A DNA stretch of 64,000 bases from Thalassotalea crassostreae (GCF_001831495.1 NZ_CP017689.1:2046001-2110000), one strand, 5' to 3'; counted from the stretch's first letter, positions 47,156-56,880 are shown. Notes: generated by a model not told the origin, from the letters alone. Translations and numbers: made by a program.

Positions 47156-48135
47156 TGTCTACATTTTGGAGTATATGGATATGGGTGTTAACACTAGGAA
47201 CCTTAGTAGGTTGCTGGTTACTATTACGCATGTGTCTCAAAAACTTCGCAGGTGTTCCTGAAGGGGAATCAATGGGCCATGAGTTTGATGGCATCGAAGA
47301 ATTAAATAACCCACTACCAAAATGGTGGAGTACTTTCTTCCTAGTTACCATTATATGGGGTTTTGGCTACTTAGCTTTATACCCTGGCTTAGGTAACTTC
47401 CAAGGTCTATTAGGTTGGAAAAGCTCAAACCAAGACGTAGTTAGTTTAGCTGACTCTAAAGCACAAATTGCTGCGGCGAAAGAAGCTGGTTTAAACGTTC
47501 AGTATGACCGTGAAGTAGATAGAGCTAATGAAAGATTTGGCCCTATATTCGCTGCATTTGCTGAACAAGATATTGAAACATTAAGTAAAGATGAAGCTGC
47601 GCTAAAAATTGGCCAACGTTTATTCTTACAAAATTGTTCACAATGTCACGGCAGTGATGCTAAAGGTACAGAAGGCTTCCCTAACCTTACCGATAACGAT
47701 TGGTTATATGGCGGCGACGCACATGCAATTAAAACATCAATTCTTGATGGTCGTGTAGCGCAAGGTATGATCGCATGGGACACTATGCTAGGTGGCGAAG
47801 AAGGTGTTAAAGAAGTTGCGGCTTACGTAATTAGCTTAAACCCTGAGCGCGCATCGAAAGTCGACTCTGCCCTTGCAGCAAAAGGCGAAGAAAAGTTTGC
47901 AATGTGTGCGGCTTGTCACGGTAGTGAAGGCCAAGGTAGTACTGCAATGGGTATACCTTTAGGCGCTCCTGCACTTAACGACAACATTTGGTTATACAGT
48001 GGCTCAGAACGAGGCATTCAACAATCAATCCGTAACGGTCGTGCTGGTGTAATGCCTGCTTGGAAAAACATCTTAGGTGAAGATAAAGTACACGTTATCA
48101 GTGCTTATGTTTACAGTTTATCTAATCAAGATTAG
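47155..48135 (+). CDS. ccoP: cbb3-type cytochrome c oxidase subunit III (di-haem)
   Basis: This 326-residue subunit has two periplasmic cytochrome c domains. Haem sites are Cys161-Cys164-His165 (CSQCHG) and Cys251-Cys254-His255 (CAACHG), with axial methionines likely in GMIAW and GVMPAW. Two helices near the N terminus (about 5-25 and 58-78) anchor it. The N-terminal region WSTFFLVTIIWGFGYLALYPGLG is typical. It closes the ccoNOQP operon at a strong terminator. Confidence 0.96.
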   Translation: MSTFWSIWIWVLTLGTLVGCWLLLRMCLKNFAGVPEGESMGHEFDGIEELNNPLPKWWSTFFLVTIIWGFGYLALYPGLGNFQGLLGWKSSNQDVVSLADSKAQIAAAKEAGLNVQYDREVDRANERFGPIFAAFAEQDIETLSKDEAALKIGQRLFLQNCSQCHGSDAKGTEGFPNLTDNDWLYGGDAHAIKTSILDGRVAQGMIAWDTMLGGEEGVKEVAAYVISLNPERASKVDSALAAKGEEKFAMCAACHGSEGQGSTAMGIPLGAPALNDNIWLYSGSERGIQQSIRNGRAGVMPAWKNILGEDKVHVISAYVYSLSNQD

Positions 48136-48151
48136 TTAATAACTGCTTTAG

Positions 48152-48190
48152 AAAACCCTGTATAGCAATCGCTACACAGGGTTTTATTTT
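48152..48190 (+). terminator. Terminator after ccoNOQP
   Basis: AAAACCCTGT / ACAGGGTTTT with an inner TAGC/GCTA extension interrupted by one mismatch, then ATTTT. It lies 16 bases after ccoP and separates the structural genes from the fixH assembly genes. Confidence 0.87.
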
Positions 48191-48365
48191 GCTTAGACTA
48201 GAATTAAAATCAACAGACTAAGTTTGATTAATAAATTACTATTTATTTAATTAGTTCGCTAAAATCACTGTGACTAGCCTACTGACTAAACAAATATTAA
48301 TTTACTTAACCCTCTTTACAATCAATTTTTGATAAAAAGAGACTAAGAAACAGAGAAATAATTTT

Positions 48366-48848
48366 ATGCATACACCTTGGTATAAAGAGCCGTGGACTTA
48401 TTTAGTATTTGGTCTGCCATTGGTTTCTGTCTGTGTTGGTACGACTGTATTTATGGTCGCCAATGATAATGCTGATACTGTTGTTGTAGATGATTACTAC
48501 AAAAAAGGTAAAGCCATTAACCAAGATATCGGTAAGTATAAAATGGCGCAAAAGCTTGGTATCAAGTTTGATATGCAAGTGACTGATAACGAGATCGTAT
48601 TAAAACCGACTGGCATCGAAAAAACATTTTCTGTTCTTAATGTGAGTTTTAATCATGTCACCATTGCCGAACGTGACTTTGACGTCAAACTTACGCCAGA
48701 TGGCAACGGTTGGATGCGTGCAAGTTTTGATGCCGACGTTAACGGTAAATGGCGCGTTATTGTTACGCCATACGATGACAAATGGAAAATGCAAACCAAG
48801 ATCGGCCTCCCTGCTAAAGATTTTGTTGAATTTCAATTACAGTACTAA
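48366..48848 (+). CDS. FixH family protein (cbb3 maturation)
   Basis: This 160-residue protein has one N-terminal membrane helix (PWTYLVFGLPLVSVCVGTTVFMV) and a periplasmic domain, the layout of FixH/CcoH. The motif VVDDYYKKGKAINQDI near residue 40 is characteristic. FixH is needed for cbb3 assembly in other proteobacteria. It lies 17 bases before ccoI, with which it is surely co-transcribed. The gene that usually stands between ccoP and fixH, ccoG, is absent from this place. Confidence 0.9.
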   Translation: MHTPWYKEPWTYLVFGLPLVSVCVGTTVFMVANDNADTVVVDDYYKKGKAINQDIGKYKMAQKLGIKFDMQVTDNEIVLKPTGIEKTFSVLNVSFNHVTIAERDFDVKLTPDGNGWMRASFDADVNGKWRVIVTPYDDKWKMQTKIGLPAKDFVEFQLQY

Positions 48849-48865
48849 CCATACCTAAAGACATT

Positions 48866-51271
48866 ATGGCTAACGATTGTTTTCATTGTGGTGAAATAAT
48901 TCCACCAGGAATAAACTTAAACGTGGAGATTGATAACAACCAACAACACATGTGTTGTATTGGTTGCCAAGCTGTCGCGCAAGCAATCGTTGATAATGAC
49001 TTACAAGATTATTATCGTTTTCGAAGTGAAAAAGGCAAAAAGATTGATGCCTCAGTGCCCGATGCCCTACTCGACAATCAATTCGTCGATGATGAATCTT
49101 TACAAAGTGAGTTCACCTTTGATATAGATGACTGCAAAGAAGCAATTTTATCTATAGACGGTATGTCTTGTGCAGCCTGTGCTTGGTTAATTGAAAAGCA
49201 GCTAGGTCATAAAGATGGTATCGCTAAAGCGCAAGTTAATGCAACAACTCAACGCGCCACTATCGTTTGGGATAATAAACAAATAAAGCTCAGCGAAATT
49301 CTCTCTGCAATCAGTCAAATTGGTTATCAAGCATTACCTTTTAAAGCCGATTTAACCGAACAGCGTAACATCAAACAATCGAAAGCCTTTATCAGACGTC
49401 TGGGGATTTCAGGCATTCTAACCATGCAAGTTATGATGATTGCTATAGGCTTATATTTCGGCGCATTTAGCGATCTTTCCGATCACAACCTCACTTACTT
49501 GCGCGGTACTAGCTTTGTTTTATCATTTCCAATAATAACCTATGGCGCCTTACCATTTTATATTGGCGCCTACAGTGCCATAAGAGCGCGCAGATTATCA
49601 ATGGACGTTCCTGTTTCAATTGCGATAATACTGGCCTTTAGCGCAAGTACCTATGCAACATTCTTCGAAACTGGAGAAGTGTATTTTGAATCACTGTCGA
49701 TGTTTACGTTTTTATTACTTATCGGCAAGTTTTTGGAATTTCGAGCGAGGGCTCGCGCCGCTGAAGTATCAGCGAACCTACTAAAATTAATGCCGTTAAG
49801 CGCAACTAAGCTGATTAATAACGAAGAAACGATCGTTAGTGCTAAACAACTACAAATTGCCGACATTGTAATCGTCAAGCCAGGCGAAACTATACCAGGC
49901 GATGGAATTGTTCACTCAGGCAACACCAGCGTTAACGAGTCGATGTTAACTGGTGAACATTCACCGGTGAATAAAAGCTTAGGATCACAAGTGTTTGCTG
50001 GCACAGTTAATGGTGATGGCAATATTACCGTAGAGATCAGCCAAACTAATTCAGACAGCTTTTTAACTAACCTGATCAGGTTAAGTGAGTCAGCGCAAGC
50101 ACACAAACCTAAAATAGCCCAATTATCTGATCTCATCGCCCAGTATTTTGTTGCCATAATATTAGTAACTGCAATCGCAACTGCTACCTATTGGTACTTT
50201 AACGCGCCTCAGGAAGCTTTCTGGATAACTTTATCGGTATTAGTAGCAACTTGCCCATGTGCATTGTCGTTGGCCACCCCTACCGCTCTTACCTGCGGCA
50301 CAATTCGATTAAACCGTGAAGGCATCATGATAAAAAGTGGTCATGTATTGGAAACAATGCCTACGATCAATTGTTATGCGTTCGATAAAACCGGTACGTT
50401 GACAAATGGCGCATTTGCGATAACCAAAGTCGAGGTACTTAGCGAGCACTATAATGAGCAACAATTACTCGCCATTGCCGCCGCAATAGAAACGCGTTCT
50501 GAGCATCCTATTGCCAAGGCGTTTAGTGAATATCGTGACTTTAACATTAACACTAAAAATATTGACGTGATCCCAGGTTGTGGCATCAGTGCGACACTCA
50601 TTGATAGCAACCAAATGCCAAGCACGGTAAATATCGGCAAAGTAAGTTGGATAAATGAAACATGCGACATTGCTGAAAAATATTATAATGCTCAATGCTT
50701 AATGACGATAGACAATACGCTGGTTGCCGTATTTTATTTAGAAGATACCCTTCGCGATGATACTAAGCACGTATTGCAAGAATTGACGTCAAAAGGCAAC
50801 GACGCTCTTTTGATCAGTGGTGACAGTGAAGCCGGTGTAAATAAATTTTGCCAACAAGTTAATATCAGAGAGGTCCACCATACCTGCACAGCGACTGATA
50901 AACTAATTCTTATCAAGCAAAAACAAGAATACGGAAAAAACGTTGCTATGGTTGGCGATGGTGTGAACGATTCACCAGTATTTGCCGCAGCTCACATTTC
51001 AATAGCAATGGGTAGCGGTACGGAAATAGCAAAAAGTGGGGCTGATGTTATTTTACTTAATAACCAACTTTCAAGCTTATTAAATCTCACCCGCATATCC
51101 AATAAAACATCTAGAATTGTGAAACAAAACTTTGCTTGGGCGTTTGCTTATAACTCGATAATCCTGCCACTGGCAGTATGTGGTTTTATCACGCCATATA
51201 TGGCAGTATTAGGTATGTCAGCAAGCTCTATTATCGTGGTTACCAATTCACTAAGGTTATTAAAGTCATGA
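48866..51271 (+). CDS. ccoI: Copper-translocating P1B-type ATPase CcoI/FixI
   Basis: This 801-residue pump delivers copper for cbb3 assembly. It has an N-terminal cysteine-rich region (CFHCGEI and MCCIGCQA near residues 4-35) followed by a heavy-metal domain with GMSCAAC (near 94). The membrane metal motif is CPCALS, the phosphorylation site is DKTGTLT (Asp near 512) and the hinge is GDGVNDSP. The N-terminal CxxC/CCxGC domain is the mark of the FixI branch rather than CopA. The stop overlaps the ccoS start (ATGA). Confidence 0.96.
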   Translation: MANDCFHCGEIIPPGINLNVEIDNNQQHMCCIGCQAVAQAIVDNDLQDYYRFRSEKGKKIDASVPDALLDNQFVDDESLQSEFTFDIDDCKEAILSIDGMSCAACAWLIEKQLGHKDGIAKAQVNATTQRATIVWDNKQIKLSEILSAISQIGYQALPFKADLTEQRNIKQSKAFIRRLGISGILTMQVMMIAIGLYFGAFSDLSDHNLTYLRGTSFVLSFPIITYGALPFYIGAYSAIRARRLSMDVPVSIAIILAFSASTYATFFETGEVYFESLSMFTFLLLIGKFLEFRARARAAEVSANLLKLMPLSATKLINNEETIVSAKQLQIADIVIVKPGETIPGDGIVHSGNTSVNESMLTGEHSPVNKSLGSQVFAGTVNGDGNITVEISQTNSDSFLTNLIRLSESAQAHKPKIAQLSDLIAQYFVAIILVTAIATATYWYFNAPQEAFWITLSVLVATCPCALSLATPTALTCGTIRLNREGIMIKSGHVLETMPTINCYAFDKTGTLTNGAFAITKVEVLSEHYNEQQLLAIAAAIETRSEHPIAKAFSEYRDFNINTKNIDVIPGCGISATLIDSNQMPSTVNIGKVSWINETCDIAEKYYNAQCLMTIDNTLVAVFYLEDTLRDDTKHVLQELTSKGNDALLISGDSEAGVNKFCQQVNIREVHHTCTATDKLILIKQKQEYGKNVAMVGDGVNDSPVFAAAHISIAMGSGTEIAKSGADVILLNNQLSSLLNLTRISNKTSRIVKQNFAWAFAYNSIILPLAVCGFITPYMAVLGMSASSIIVVTNSLRLLKS

Positions 51272-51474
51272 GCGTGATCTATATTCTTATCCCTGTTGCT
51301 CTGGTCTTTACGGCGATTGCCATTTATTTGTTTTTCTGGGCGGTTAAAACAGAACAATTTGATGATCTTGAGAAACAAGGCATGAGCATTCTATTTGACG
51401 ATGATAAGCAACAAAACAACACTCGCGAAAATAATCAAACCTCTAGCAACGAAGAACTAGAAAAGAAAAAATGA
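51268..51474 (+). CDS. ccoS: cbb3 oxidase maturation protein CcoS
   Basis: This 68-residue protein begins MSVIYILIPVALVFTAIAIYLFFWAVK with one membrane helix, then the conserved QFDDLEKQGMSILFDDD. The ATG at 51268 overlaps the ccoI stop by four bases (ATGA). The stop overlaps the next gene in the same way at 51471. The Asn/Gln/Glu-rich tail is disordered. CcoS is required for cofactor insertion into CcoN in other bacteria. Confidence 0.93.
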   Translation: MSVIYILIPVALVFTAIAIYLFFWAVKTEQFDDLEKQGMSILFDDDKQQNNTRENNQTSSNEELEKKK

Positions 51475-52139
51475 GCTTAGACTTTTTATCGGCATTTTTG
51501 ATTGGTTTAGCGGGTGCAGGACACTGCGTCGCAATGTGCGGTGGCATTACCACAATGTTGACGTCATCAATTGCCGGTGAACGTAAGCTAAACTTTTCGT
51601 TACTTTTAAGCTATAACTTAGGACGCATCTCTTCCTACGCTATCGCCGGCGCTATTGCTGGTTTAACAGGCTCGTTAGCGGCAAAATCCATCGGCGATCA
51701 TATTATTTGGCTTAAAGTTATTGCTGCAGTCTTTGTTATATTACTTGGTCTATACATTGCCAAATGGTCATTCTTATTAAATCGTGTTGAGGCCATTGGT
51801 TCGTATTTATGGAAGTACCTACAACCATTCTCGAAACGATTTATACCGGTAACAAATATCAAGCAAGCATTGGGGTTAGGTGCAATTTGGGGATGGTTAC
51901 CCTGCGGCCTTGTGTACTCAACCCTTACATGGTCTGTAGCAAGCGCTGATTGGCTAAATGGCGCATTAATTATGGCTGCCTTTGGTTTAGGAACGTTACC
52001 CGCTCTATTAACTTTAGCGTCAGGATTTGCATTTATCACCACAACCTTACGCAGTGACATTTTTCGAACCCTAACCGCTCTACTTCTAATTGCATATGGC
52101 GGTTATTCATTAATGATTGCTCTACAACAAATATTTTAG
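51471..52139 (+). CDS. TauE/SafE-type membrane protein of the cbb3 locus
   Basis: This 222-residue inner-membrane protein belongs to the sulfite exporter TauE/SafE superfamily (the DsbD-like short branch often found next to ccoS). GLAGAGHCVAMCGGITTML near residue 12 with two cysteines, and the second repeat WGWLPCGLVYSTLTWS near 143, are its marks. It has six helices. Cys pairs in the membrane suggest redox or copper handling for oxidase assembly; that is inference from location. Overlaps ccoS by four bases (ATGA) and precedes fnr. Confidence 0.9.
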   Translation: MSLDFLSAFLIGLAGAGHCVAMCGGITTMLTSSIAGERKLNFSLLLSYNLGRISSYAIAGAIAGLTGSLAAKSIGDHIIWLKVIAAVFVILLGLYIAKWSFLLNRVEAIGSYLWKYLQPFSKRFIPVTNIKQALGLGAIWGWLPCGLVYSTLTWSVASADWLNGALIMAAFGLGTLPALLTLASGFAFITTTLRSDIFRTLTALLLIAYGGYSLMIALQQIF

Positions 52140-52182
52140 TAAAATTTAACGATTAATTAATAGTTTATAGAAGTTAGTAGTT

Positions 52183-52905
52183 ATGCCTCAAACAATCCCG
52201 GTTGCGAATAATATTAAGTGTCAAAATTGCAGCATAAGTGAATTGTGTCTTCCTTTTAGTTTAAATGAATCAGAGCTTAACTTACTTGACGACATCATTT
52301 CTCGTAAAAAACCGATTCAAAAAAATACACAAATATTTAAAGCCGGCGAAAACCTTCATACGCTCTATGCCATCCGTTCAGGTACTTTTAAAACGTTTAT
52401 AATTTCAGAACAAGGTGAAGAACAAATCACTGGTTTTCACTTAGCTGGTGATTTAATGGGATTCGATGCGCTTTCTAAGAAAAAACATCCAAGTTTCGCG
52501 AAAGCGTTAGAAACGTCAATGGTTTGTGAGATCCCATTTGAAGTATTAGATACGCTATCTAATAAAATCCCTAAGCTTAAAGCACAAATGATGAATTTAA
52601 TGAGCAACGAAATACTCTGCTCTAGCGAGATGATTTTATTATTAAACCGTAAAAATGCCGAAGAGAAACTTGCTACATTTTTAGCAAGTTATGGCCATCG
52701 TTTAGGTAGTCGTAATTTATCAAATATGGAATTCAACCTGCCGATGACTCGCAGTGAAATTGGTAATTATATTGGCTTAACAATTGAAACTATTTCTCGT
52801 TTAATGACAAGGTTTCAAAAAGAAGGCCTTATTAAAGTCGAAAATAAGTTTATAACGATTATTGATAAGGACGCGTTATACCAACTTGCAGGCTTTAATA
52901 AATAG
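52183..52905 (+). CDS. fnr: FNR-type anaerobic transcription regulator
   Basis: This 240-residue CRP/FNR regulator senses oxygen through a [4Fe-4S] cluster. Cluster cysteines are Cys13, Cys16, Cys22 ([10 protein letters not shown]) and Cys115 (SMVCEIPF). The effector-domain beta barrel follows. The C-terminal helix-turn-helix ([27 protein letters not shown]) has the E-x2-SR recognition helix that reads TTGAT. It ends the cbb3 assembly row at a strong terminator, so the regulator lies with its likely target operons. Comparable proteins are called EtrA in Shewanella. Confidence 0.96.
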   Translation: MPQTIPVANNIKCQNCSISELCLPFSLNESELNLLDDIISRKKPIQKNTQIFKAGENLHTLYAIRSGTFKTFIISEQGEEQITGFHLAGDLMGFDALSKKKHPSFAKALETSMVCEIPFEVLDTLSNKIPKLKAQMMNLMSNEILCSSEMILLLNRKNAEEKLATFLASYGHRLGSRNLSNMEFNLPMTRSEIGNYIGLTIETISRLMTRFQKEGLIKVENKFITIIDKDALYQLAGFNK

Positions 52906-52926
52906 CCGAGGACTAACTCTTTACAT

Positions 52927-52951
52927 AAGGCACCTAAACGGTGCCTTTTTT
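52927..52951 (+). terminator. Terminator after fnr
   Basis: AAGGCACC / GGTGCCTT with a 5-base loop and a T run, 21 bases after the fnr stop. Confidence 0.9.
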
Positions 52952-52982
52952 GTGTTTAAAATCACATAATCTTTTAAAATAT

Positions 52983-52996
52983 TTGATACGAATCAA
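52983..52996 (+). promoter_or_regulatory. Perfect FNR box upstream of uspE
   Basis: TTGATACGAATCAA matches TTGAT-N4-ATCAA at every defined position. Its centre is about 42 bases before a plausible start near 53031, with TAATGC as -10. It lies 114 bases before the uspE ATG, directly after fnr. Confidence 0.8.
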
Positions 52997-53110
52997 TAAG
53001 CTATGATTATTACTATTTTTAATGCTAACAAATTTGTAACAATCAATAGAAGCGATTAAGCTTAATATACCGTTTATTTATACAAATTCTCGTTAATTAA
53101 GGCCAGACTC

Positions 53111-54031
53111 ATGGAAAGTTATCAAAATATCCTCGTTGTTATTGACCCGACTACAGAAGACCAAAAAGCATTGGCAAGGGCATGCACCCTTGCGAGCAAA
53201 ACCAACGCAAGGATTACTGCTTTTTTAACTATCTACGACTTTTCATACGAAATGACCACAATGCTGTCAGGTGAAGAACGAGAGGCAATGCGAGAAACTG
53301 TAGTTAATGACAGAGAACTATGGCTCAAAGACCTCATTAAAGACATGCCGTGTGATATTAGCACTAAAGCGGTATGGCACAACCGACCTTTTGACGCGAT
53401 ATTAAGTGAAATCCGTGATAATAACTTCGATTTAGTAGTAAAAAGTACTCATGAACACCCTGCACTGCAGTCAGTGATATTCACACCAACGGATTGGCAT
53501 TTAATTCGAAAATGTTGGGTACCTTTATTACTTGTTAAAGAACATCAATGGCCAGAAAATGGTCATGTACTTGCTGCCGTTAACGTTGGTAGCGAAGAAC
53601 TCGAGCATCAATCGCTAAATAACAAAATTACCGAAGAAGCCCTTAATCTTAGTAAGTTGATCACCGCAGATACTCATTTTGTTAATTCTTACCCTGGAAC
53701 ACCTATAAATATTGCTATAGAAATTCCGGAATTTGACGCCAATGAATATAACCAAGCAATGAAGAACCATCACCGCGATGTAATGCGAGAACATGCTGAT
53801 AAATTTGGCATTGATTATGATTTTCTGCACGTTGAAGAAGGATTACCAGAGGATGTTATTGAAAAAGTAGCTAACGACATCGATGCAGAACTCGTCATTC
53901 TTGGTACAGTGGGTCGTACAGGTCTTTCAGCTGTACTTATCGGCAATACTGCTGAGCATGTAATAGACAGACTTAACTGTGATTTATTGGCGTTAAAGCC
54001 TGACGGTTATGAATCACCATTCTTGAAATAA
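53111..54031 (+). CDS. uspE: Tandem universal stress protein UspE
   Basis: This 306-residue protein has two Usp domains (about 1-140 and 155-300). The second ends with the nucleotide-binding motif GTVGRTGLSAVLIGNTAEHVI. The first domain has a degenerate loop. Its position after fnr is conserved in gammaproteobacteria. A perfect FNR box lies upstream, so induction under low oxygen is likely. The molecular role of UspE is poorly known; it affects stress survival and aggregation in E. coli. Confidence 0.95.
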   Translation: MESYQNILVVIDPTTEDQKALARACTLASKTNARITAFLTIYDFSYEMTTMLSGEEREAMRETVVNDRELWLKDLIKDMPCDISTKAVWHNRPFDAILSEIRDNNFDLVVKSTHEHPALQSVIFTPTDWHLIRKCWVPLLLVKEHQWPENGHVLAAVNVGSEELEHQSLNNKITEEALNLSKLITADTHFVNSYPGTPINIAIEIPEFDANEYNQAMKNHHRDVMREHADKFGIDYDFLHVEEGLPEDVIEKVANDIDAELVILGTVGRTGLSAVLIGNTAEHVIDRLNCDLLALKPDGYESPFLK

Positions 54032-54082
54032 CCAATTCATTATATTTATTGCGACTATTGCTTAACAATCTATCCAAACACC

Positions 54083-54112
54083 CCGTGTGATTACTCCAGT
54101 TTTATCACACGG
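54083..54112. repeat. Inverted repeat between uspE and ttcA
   Basis: CCGTGTGAT / ATCACACGG, nine paired bases around a 12-base loop, 51 bases after uspE. No T run follows; it may be a weak terminator or a regulator site. Confidence 0.5.
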
Positions 54113-54160
54113 ATCACTAACATTTAACTTATCGTTAACCTTAAAATAACCGAGTCCTAC

Positions 54161-54189
54161 TTTGCCTGAGCACTTTGCTCAGGTATAAT
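54161..54189 (+). promoter_or_regulatory. ttcA promoter with a dyad in its spacer
   Basis: TATAAT at 54184-54189 follows a T-rich -35 region (TTTGCC). The spacer is nearly filled by a perfect inverted repeat, CCTGAGC-ACTTT-GCTCAGG (54165-54183), ending one base before the -10. The leader to the ATG is about 35 bases. Confidence 0.55.
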
Positions 54190-54231
54190 GCGCGCTTTTT
54201 AAACTTAATCATAAATGCAAAGGCTTCAAGC

Positions 54232-55167
54232 ATGTCTATAGACGTTAGCACCGAGAAAAGCGACGAAAAGTTAGCTAAAGCAAAACTTAGCAAATTAGAG
54301 AAACGATTTCGTCACAATGCAGGTAAAGCGATCAGCGATTACAACATGATCGAAGACGGTGACAAAGTTATGGTCTGTCTATCAGGTGGTGCTGATAGTT
54401 ATACGATGCTTGATATATTGTTAAAATTGAAGGCCTCTGCACCGATTCATTTTGATATTATTGCGGTCAACCTAGATCAAAAACAACCAGGCTTTCCAGA
54501 GCATATTTTACCTGCTTATCTAGAGGATTTAGGTGTCCAATACCACATAATTGAAGAAGATACTTACGCTATCGTCAAAGATAAGATCCCAGAAGGCAAA
54601 ACCACCTGCAGCCTATGCTCTCGCTTGCGTCGTGGCATATTATACAGTACCGCAAAGAGGTTACGCGTAACCAAAATAGCGCTAGGTCACCATCGAGATG
54701 ACATGATAGAAACCTTAATGCTTAATATGTTCTTCAATGGTACTTTAAAAACCATGCCTGCAAAGCTTGTTTCAGACAATGGCGAGCATGTCGTTATCCG
54801 TCCTTTAGCGTACTGTAAAGAAGTTGAAATAAAGCAATACGCTGCGCTAAAACAATTCCCGATTATTCCGTGTAACCTTTGCGGAAGTCAACCAAACTTA
54901 CAACGTCAAAATGTGAAAAAGATGCTTAAAGATTGGAATGTGCAATTTCCGGGACGAGCTGAATCAATTTTTACTGCGATGCAAAATGTAGCACCATCAC
55001 ATCTAGCCGATCACTGTTTGTATGACTTTAAAAATGTTGATTTGTCGTCGGGTGTGATCAACGGTGGTGACTTGGCGTTTGATAAAGAAGAAATTAAAGC
55101 GCCAAATATCACAACAACACTAAAAATCGAAGAAGTTAATCGTTTAGACATTATCGAAGTAAAGTAA
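54232..55167 (+). CDS. ttcA: tRNA 2-thiocytidine biosynthesis protein TtcA
   Basis: This 311-residue PP-loop ATPase thiolates cytidine 32 of certain tRNAs, using an iron-sulphur cluster. The ATP loop SGGADS is at residues 51-56. The cluster cysteines are Cys126 and Cys129 (CSLC) plus Cys214 (PCNLC). I chose the ATG at 54232 because AAGG stands 9 bases before it and it gives the normal N terminus; an in-frame ATG at 54175 would read through the promoter. The order fnr-uspE-ttcA is a known gammaproteobacterial neighbourhood. Confidence 0.95.
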   Translation: MSIDVSTEKSDEKLAKAKLSKLEKRFRHNAGKAISDYNMIEDGDKVMVCLSGGADSYTMLDILLKLKASAPIHFDIIAVNLDQKQPGFPEHILPAYLEDLGVQYHIIEEDTYAIVKDKIPEGKTTCSLCSRLRRGILYSTAKRLRVTKIALGHHRDDMIETLMLNMFFNGTLKTMPAKLVSDNGEHVVIRPLAYCKEVEIKQYAALKQFPIIPCNLCGSQPNLQRQNVKKMLKDWNVQFPGRAESIFTAMQNVAPSHLADHCLYDFKNVDLSSGVINGGDLAFDKEEIKAPNITTTLKIEEVNRLDIIEVK

Positions 55168-55384
55168 AATAGGCCTCATAAGGCATTAAGTCGGTAAGTT
55201 AGTATCAATGCACAGCTTTTTCTGTGATTTTAGTGGCATTTAGCGTAAAATTCGTCAACATTGCGGCGTAGATACAACATCATTAAAACTCAGTGCCAAA
55301 AACTTATTACTTAAAATGCCTAAGCAGCATTTTGATTAAAACAATAAAACTAATAAATATTTAAATTAAACCAGGGAACATAAT

Positions 55385-56674
55385 ATGTTTGAAAAGCTAT
55401 TTAAATTAGCAGAGCACGGTACCACAATAAAAAAAGAACTTATTGCTGGCTTCACCACTTTTTTAACTATGGGTTACATTATCTTTGTAAACCCTTCGAT
55501 GTTAGCAATGACCGGAATGGATCAGGGCGCAGTATTCGTTGCAACCTGTCTTGCAGCCGCTATCGGTTGTTTAATCATGGGCTTATACGCTAACTACCCT
55601 ATCGCATTAGCCCCTGGTATGGGTCTTAACGCATTTTTCACCTTTACTGTAGTAATGGAGCTTGGACATTCATGGAATGTTGCTTTAGGTGGCGTATTTA
55701 TTTCAGGCGTTATCTTCACCTTGCTAAGTATTTTTAAAATACGTGAATGGATAATAAACTCAATTCCACACGCATTGCGTTTTGGTATTGCAGCCGGTAT
55801 CGGTATGTTCTTAGCGTTAATCGCTTTAAAAAACTCAGGCATTATTGTAGCAAGCCCCGCGACATTAGTGACTTTAGGCGATATCACTTCGTTTGGTCCT
55901 TTAATGGCCATATTGGGATTATTCTTAATCGTCGGCTTAGTAAGCCTAAACGTTAATGGTGCGGTAATGATCACGATATTAATCATTACTGTTCTTGGTC
56001 TGATTTTTGGTGATGTTACCTACTCAGGTATTATGTCAATGCCACCACCGGTAGCACCTACGTTTTTAGCACTTGATATAGCTGGCGCATTTGATGTGGC
56101 GATGATAAGCGTTATCTTTGCCTTCTTATTTGTTGATTTGTTTGATACTTCAGGTACCTTAGTAGCTGTCGCTCAGCGCGGTAACTTACTAGATAAAGAC
56201 GGCAACTTACCTCGCCTTAAAAAAGCGCTATTAGCTGACTCTACAGCGACGATTGCAGGCTCTATGTTAGGAACTTCAACAACGACTAGTTACGTTGAAA
56301 GTACTGCTGGTGTTGCTGCTGGTGGTCGTACAGGGTTAACTGCGGTAGTTGTCGCGTTATGTTTTATCGCAGCGTTGTTCTTCTCGCCTCTTGCAGGCAT
56401 GGTTCCAGCTTATGCAACGGCCGGTGCATTATTTTTCGTTGGCGTGTTAATGGTTGCCGGTTTAGTGCACGTTAAGTGGGATGATTTAATGGATGCGGTA
56501 CCGGTTGTCGTTATTCTAATCACTATGCCATTAACGTTCTCGATAGCTGAAGGTATTGCATTAGGATTTATTAGTTACGCTGCAGTACGAGTGTTTAGCG
56601 GTCGATTTGACGAAATAAGTCCAAGCGTTTGGTTCTTAGCGGCATTATTTATCGCTAAGTTTGTCTTTATGTAA
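55385..56674 (+). CDS. NCS2-family purine permease (AzgA-like)
   Basis: This 429-residue symporter of the NCS2/AzgA branch imports adenine, guanine or hypoxanthine with protons. The family marks are KKELIAGFTTFLTMGYIIFVNPSML near residue 16, ALAPGMGLNAFF near 77, and FLFVDLFDTSGTLVAVAQRGNLL near 246. STTTSYVESTAGVAAGGRTGLTAV near 300 holds the substrate-site residues. The exact base is not decidable here. It is followed 206 bases later by a Tsx-like porin gene, giving an inner/outer membrane pair for bases and nucleosides. Confidence 0.94.
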   Translation: MFEKLFKLAEHGTTIKKELIAGFTTFLTMGYIIFVNPSMLAMTGMDQGAVFVATCLAAAIGCLIMGLYANYPIALAPGMGLNAFFTFTVVMELGHSWNVALGGVFISGVIFTLLSIFKIREWIINSIPHALRFGIAAGIGMFLALIALKNSGIIVASPATLVTLGDITSFGPLMAILGLFLIVGLVSLNVNGAVMITILIITVLGLIFGDVTYSGIMSMPPPVAPTFLALDIAGAFDVAMISVIFAFLFVDLFDTSGTLVAVAQRGNLLDKDGNLPRLKKALLADSTATIAGSMLGTSTTTSYVESTAGVAAGGRTGLTAVVVALCFIAALFFSPLAGMVPAYATAGALFFVGVLMVAGLVHVKWDDLMDAVPVVVILITMPLTFSIAEGIALGFISYAAVRVFSGRFDEISPSVWFLAALFIAKFVFM

Positions 56675-56880
56675 CTAGCGCCTGCGCGACTAATAACATT
56701 AGATAACTAAAAAATAGAACAATAAGAAATATAAAAACAATAGTTAACAATAATATTAACAACAAGAGTTAACGGTTCTAATTAGGGTGAAATAAAAATA
56801 ATATTCGCCCTAACTTTAGAACAAAATAATTAATAAAAGCTAAGTATTAGTATCTAATACTTAAAATTTCAGGGAAAACC
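56675..56880. other. Intergenic region before the Tsx-like gene
   Basis: 206 bases, very AT-rich. I see no clear CRP or CytR site (no TGTGA-N6-TCACA) and no hairpin. Confidence 0.5.

Noticed and set aside
54165..54189. MerR-type promoter for ttcA
   Set aside because: With the 19-bp spacer MerR control needs, the -35 would be ACTTTG, a poor match. The dyad is reported only as a candidate operator.
54175..54231. Longer N terminus for TtcA
   Set aside because: The extra 19 codons pass through the promoter -10 region and match no family N terminus; a good ribosome-binding site precedes 54232.
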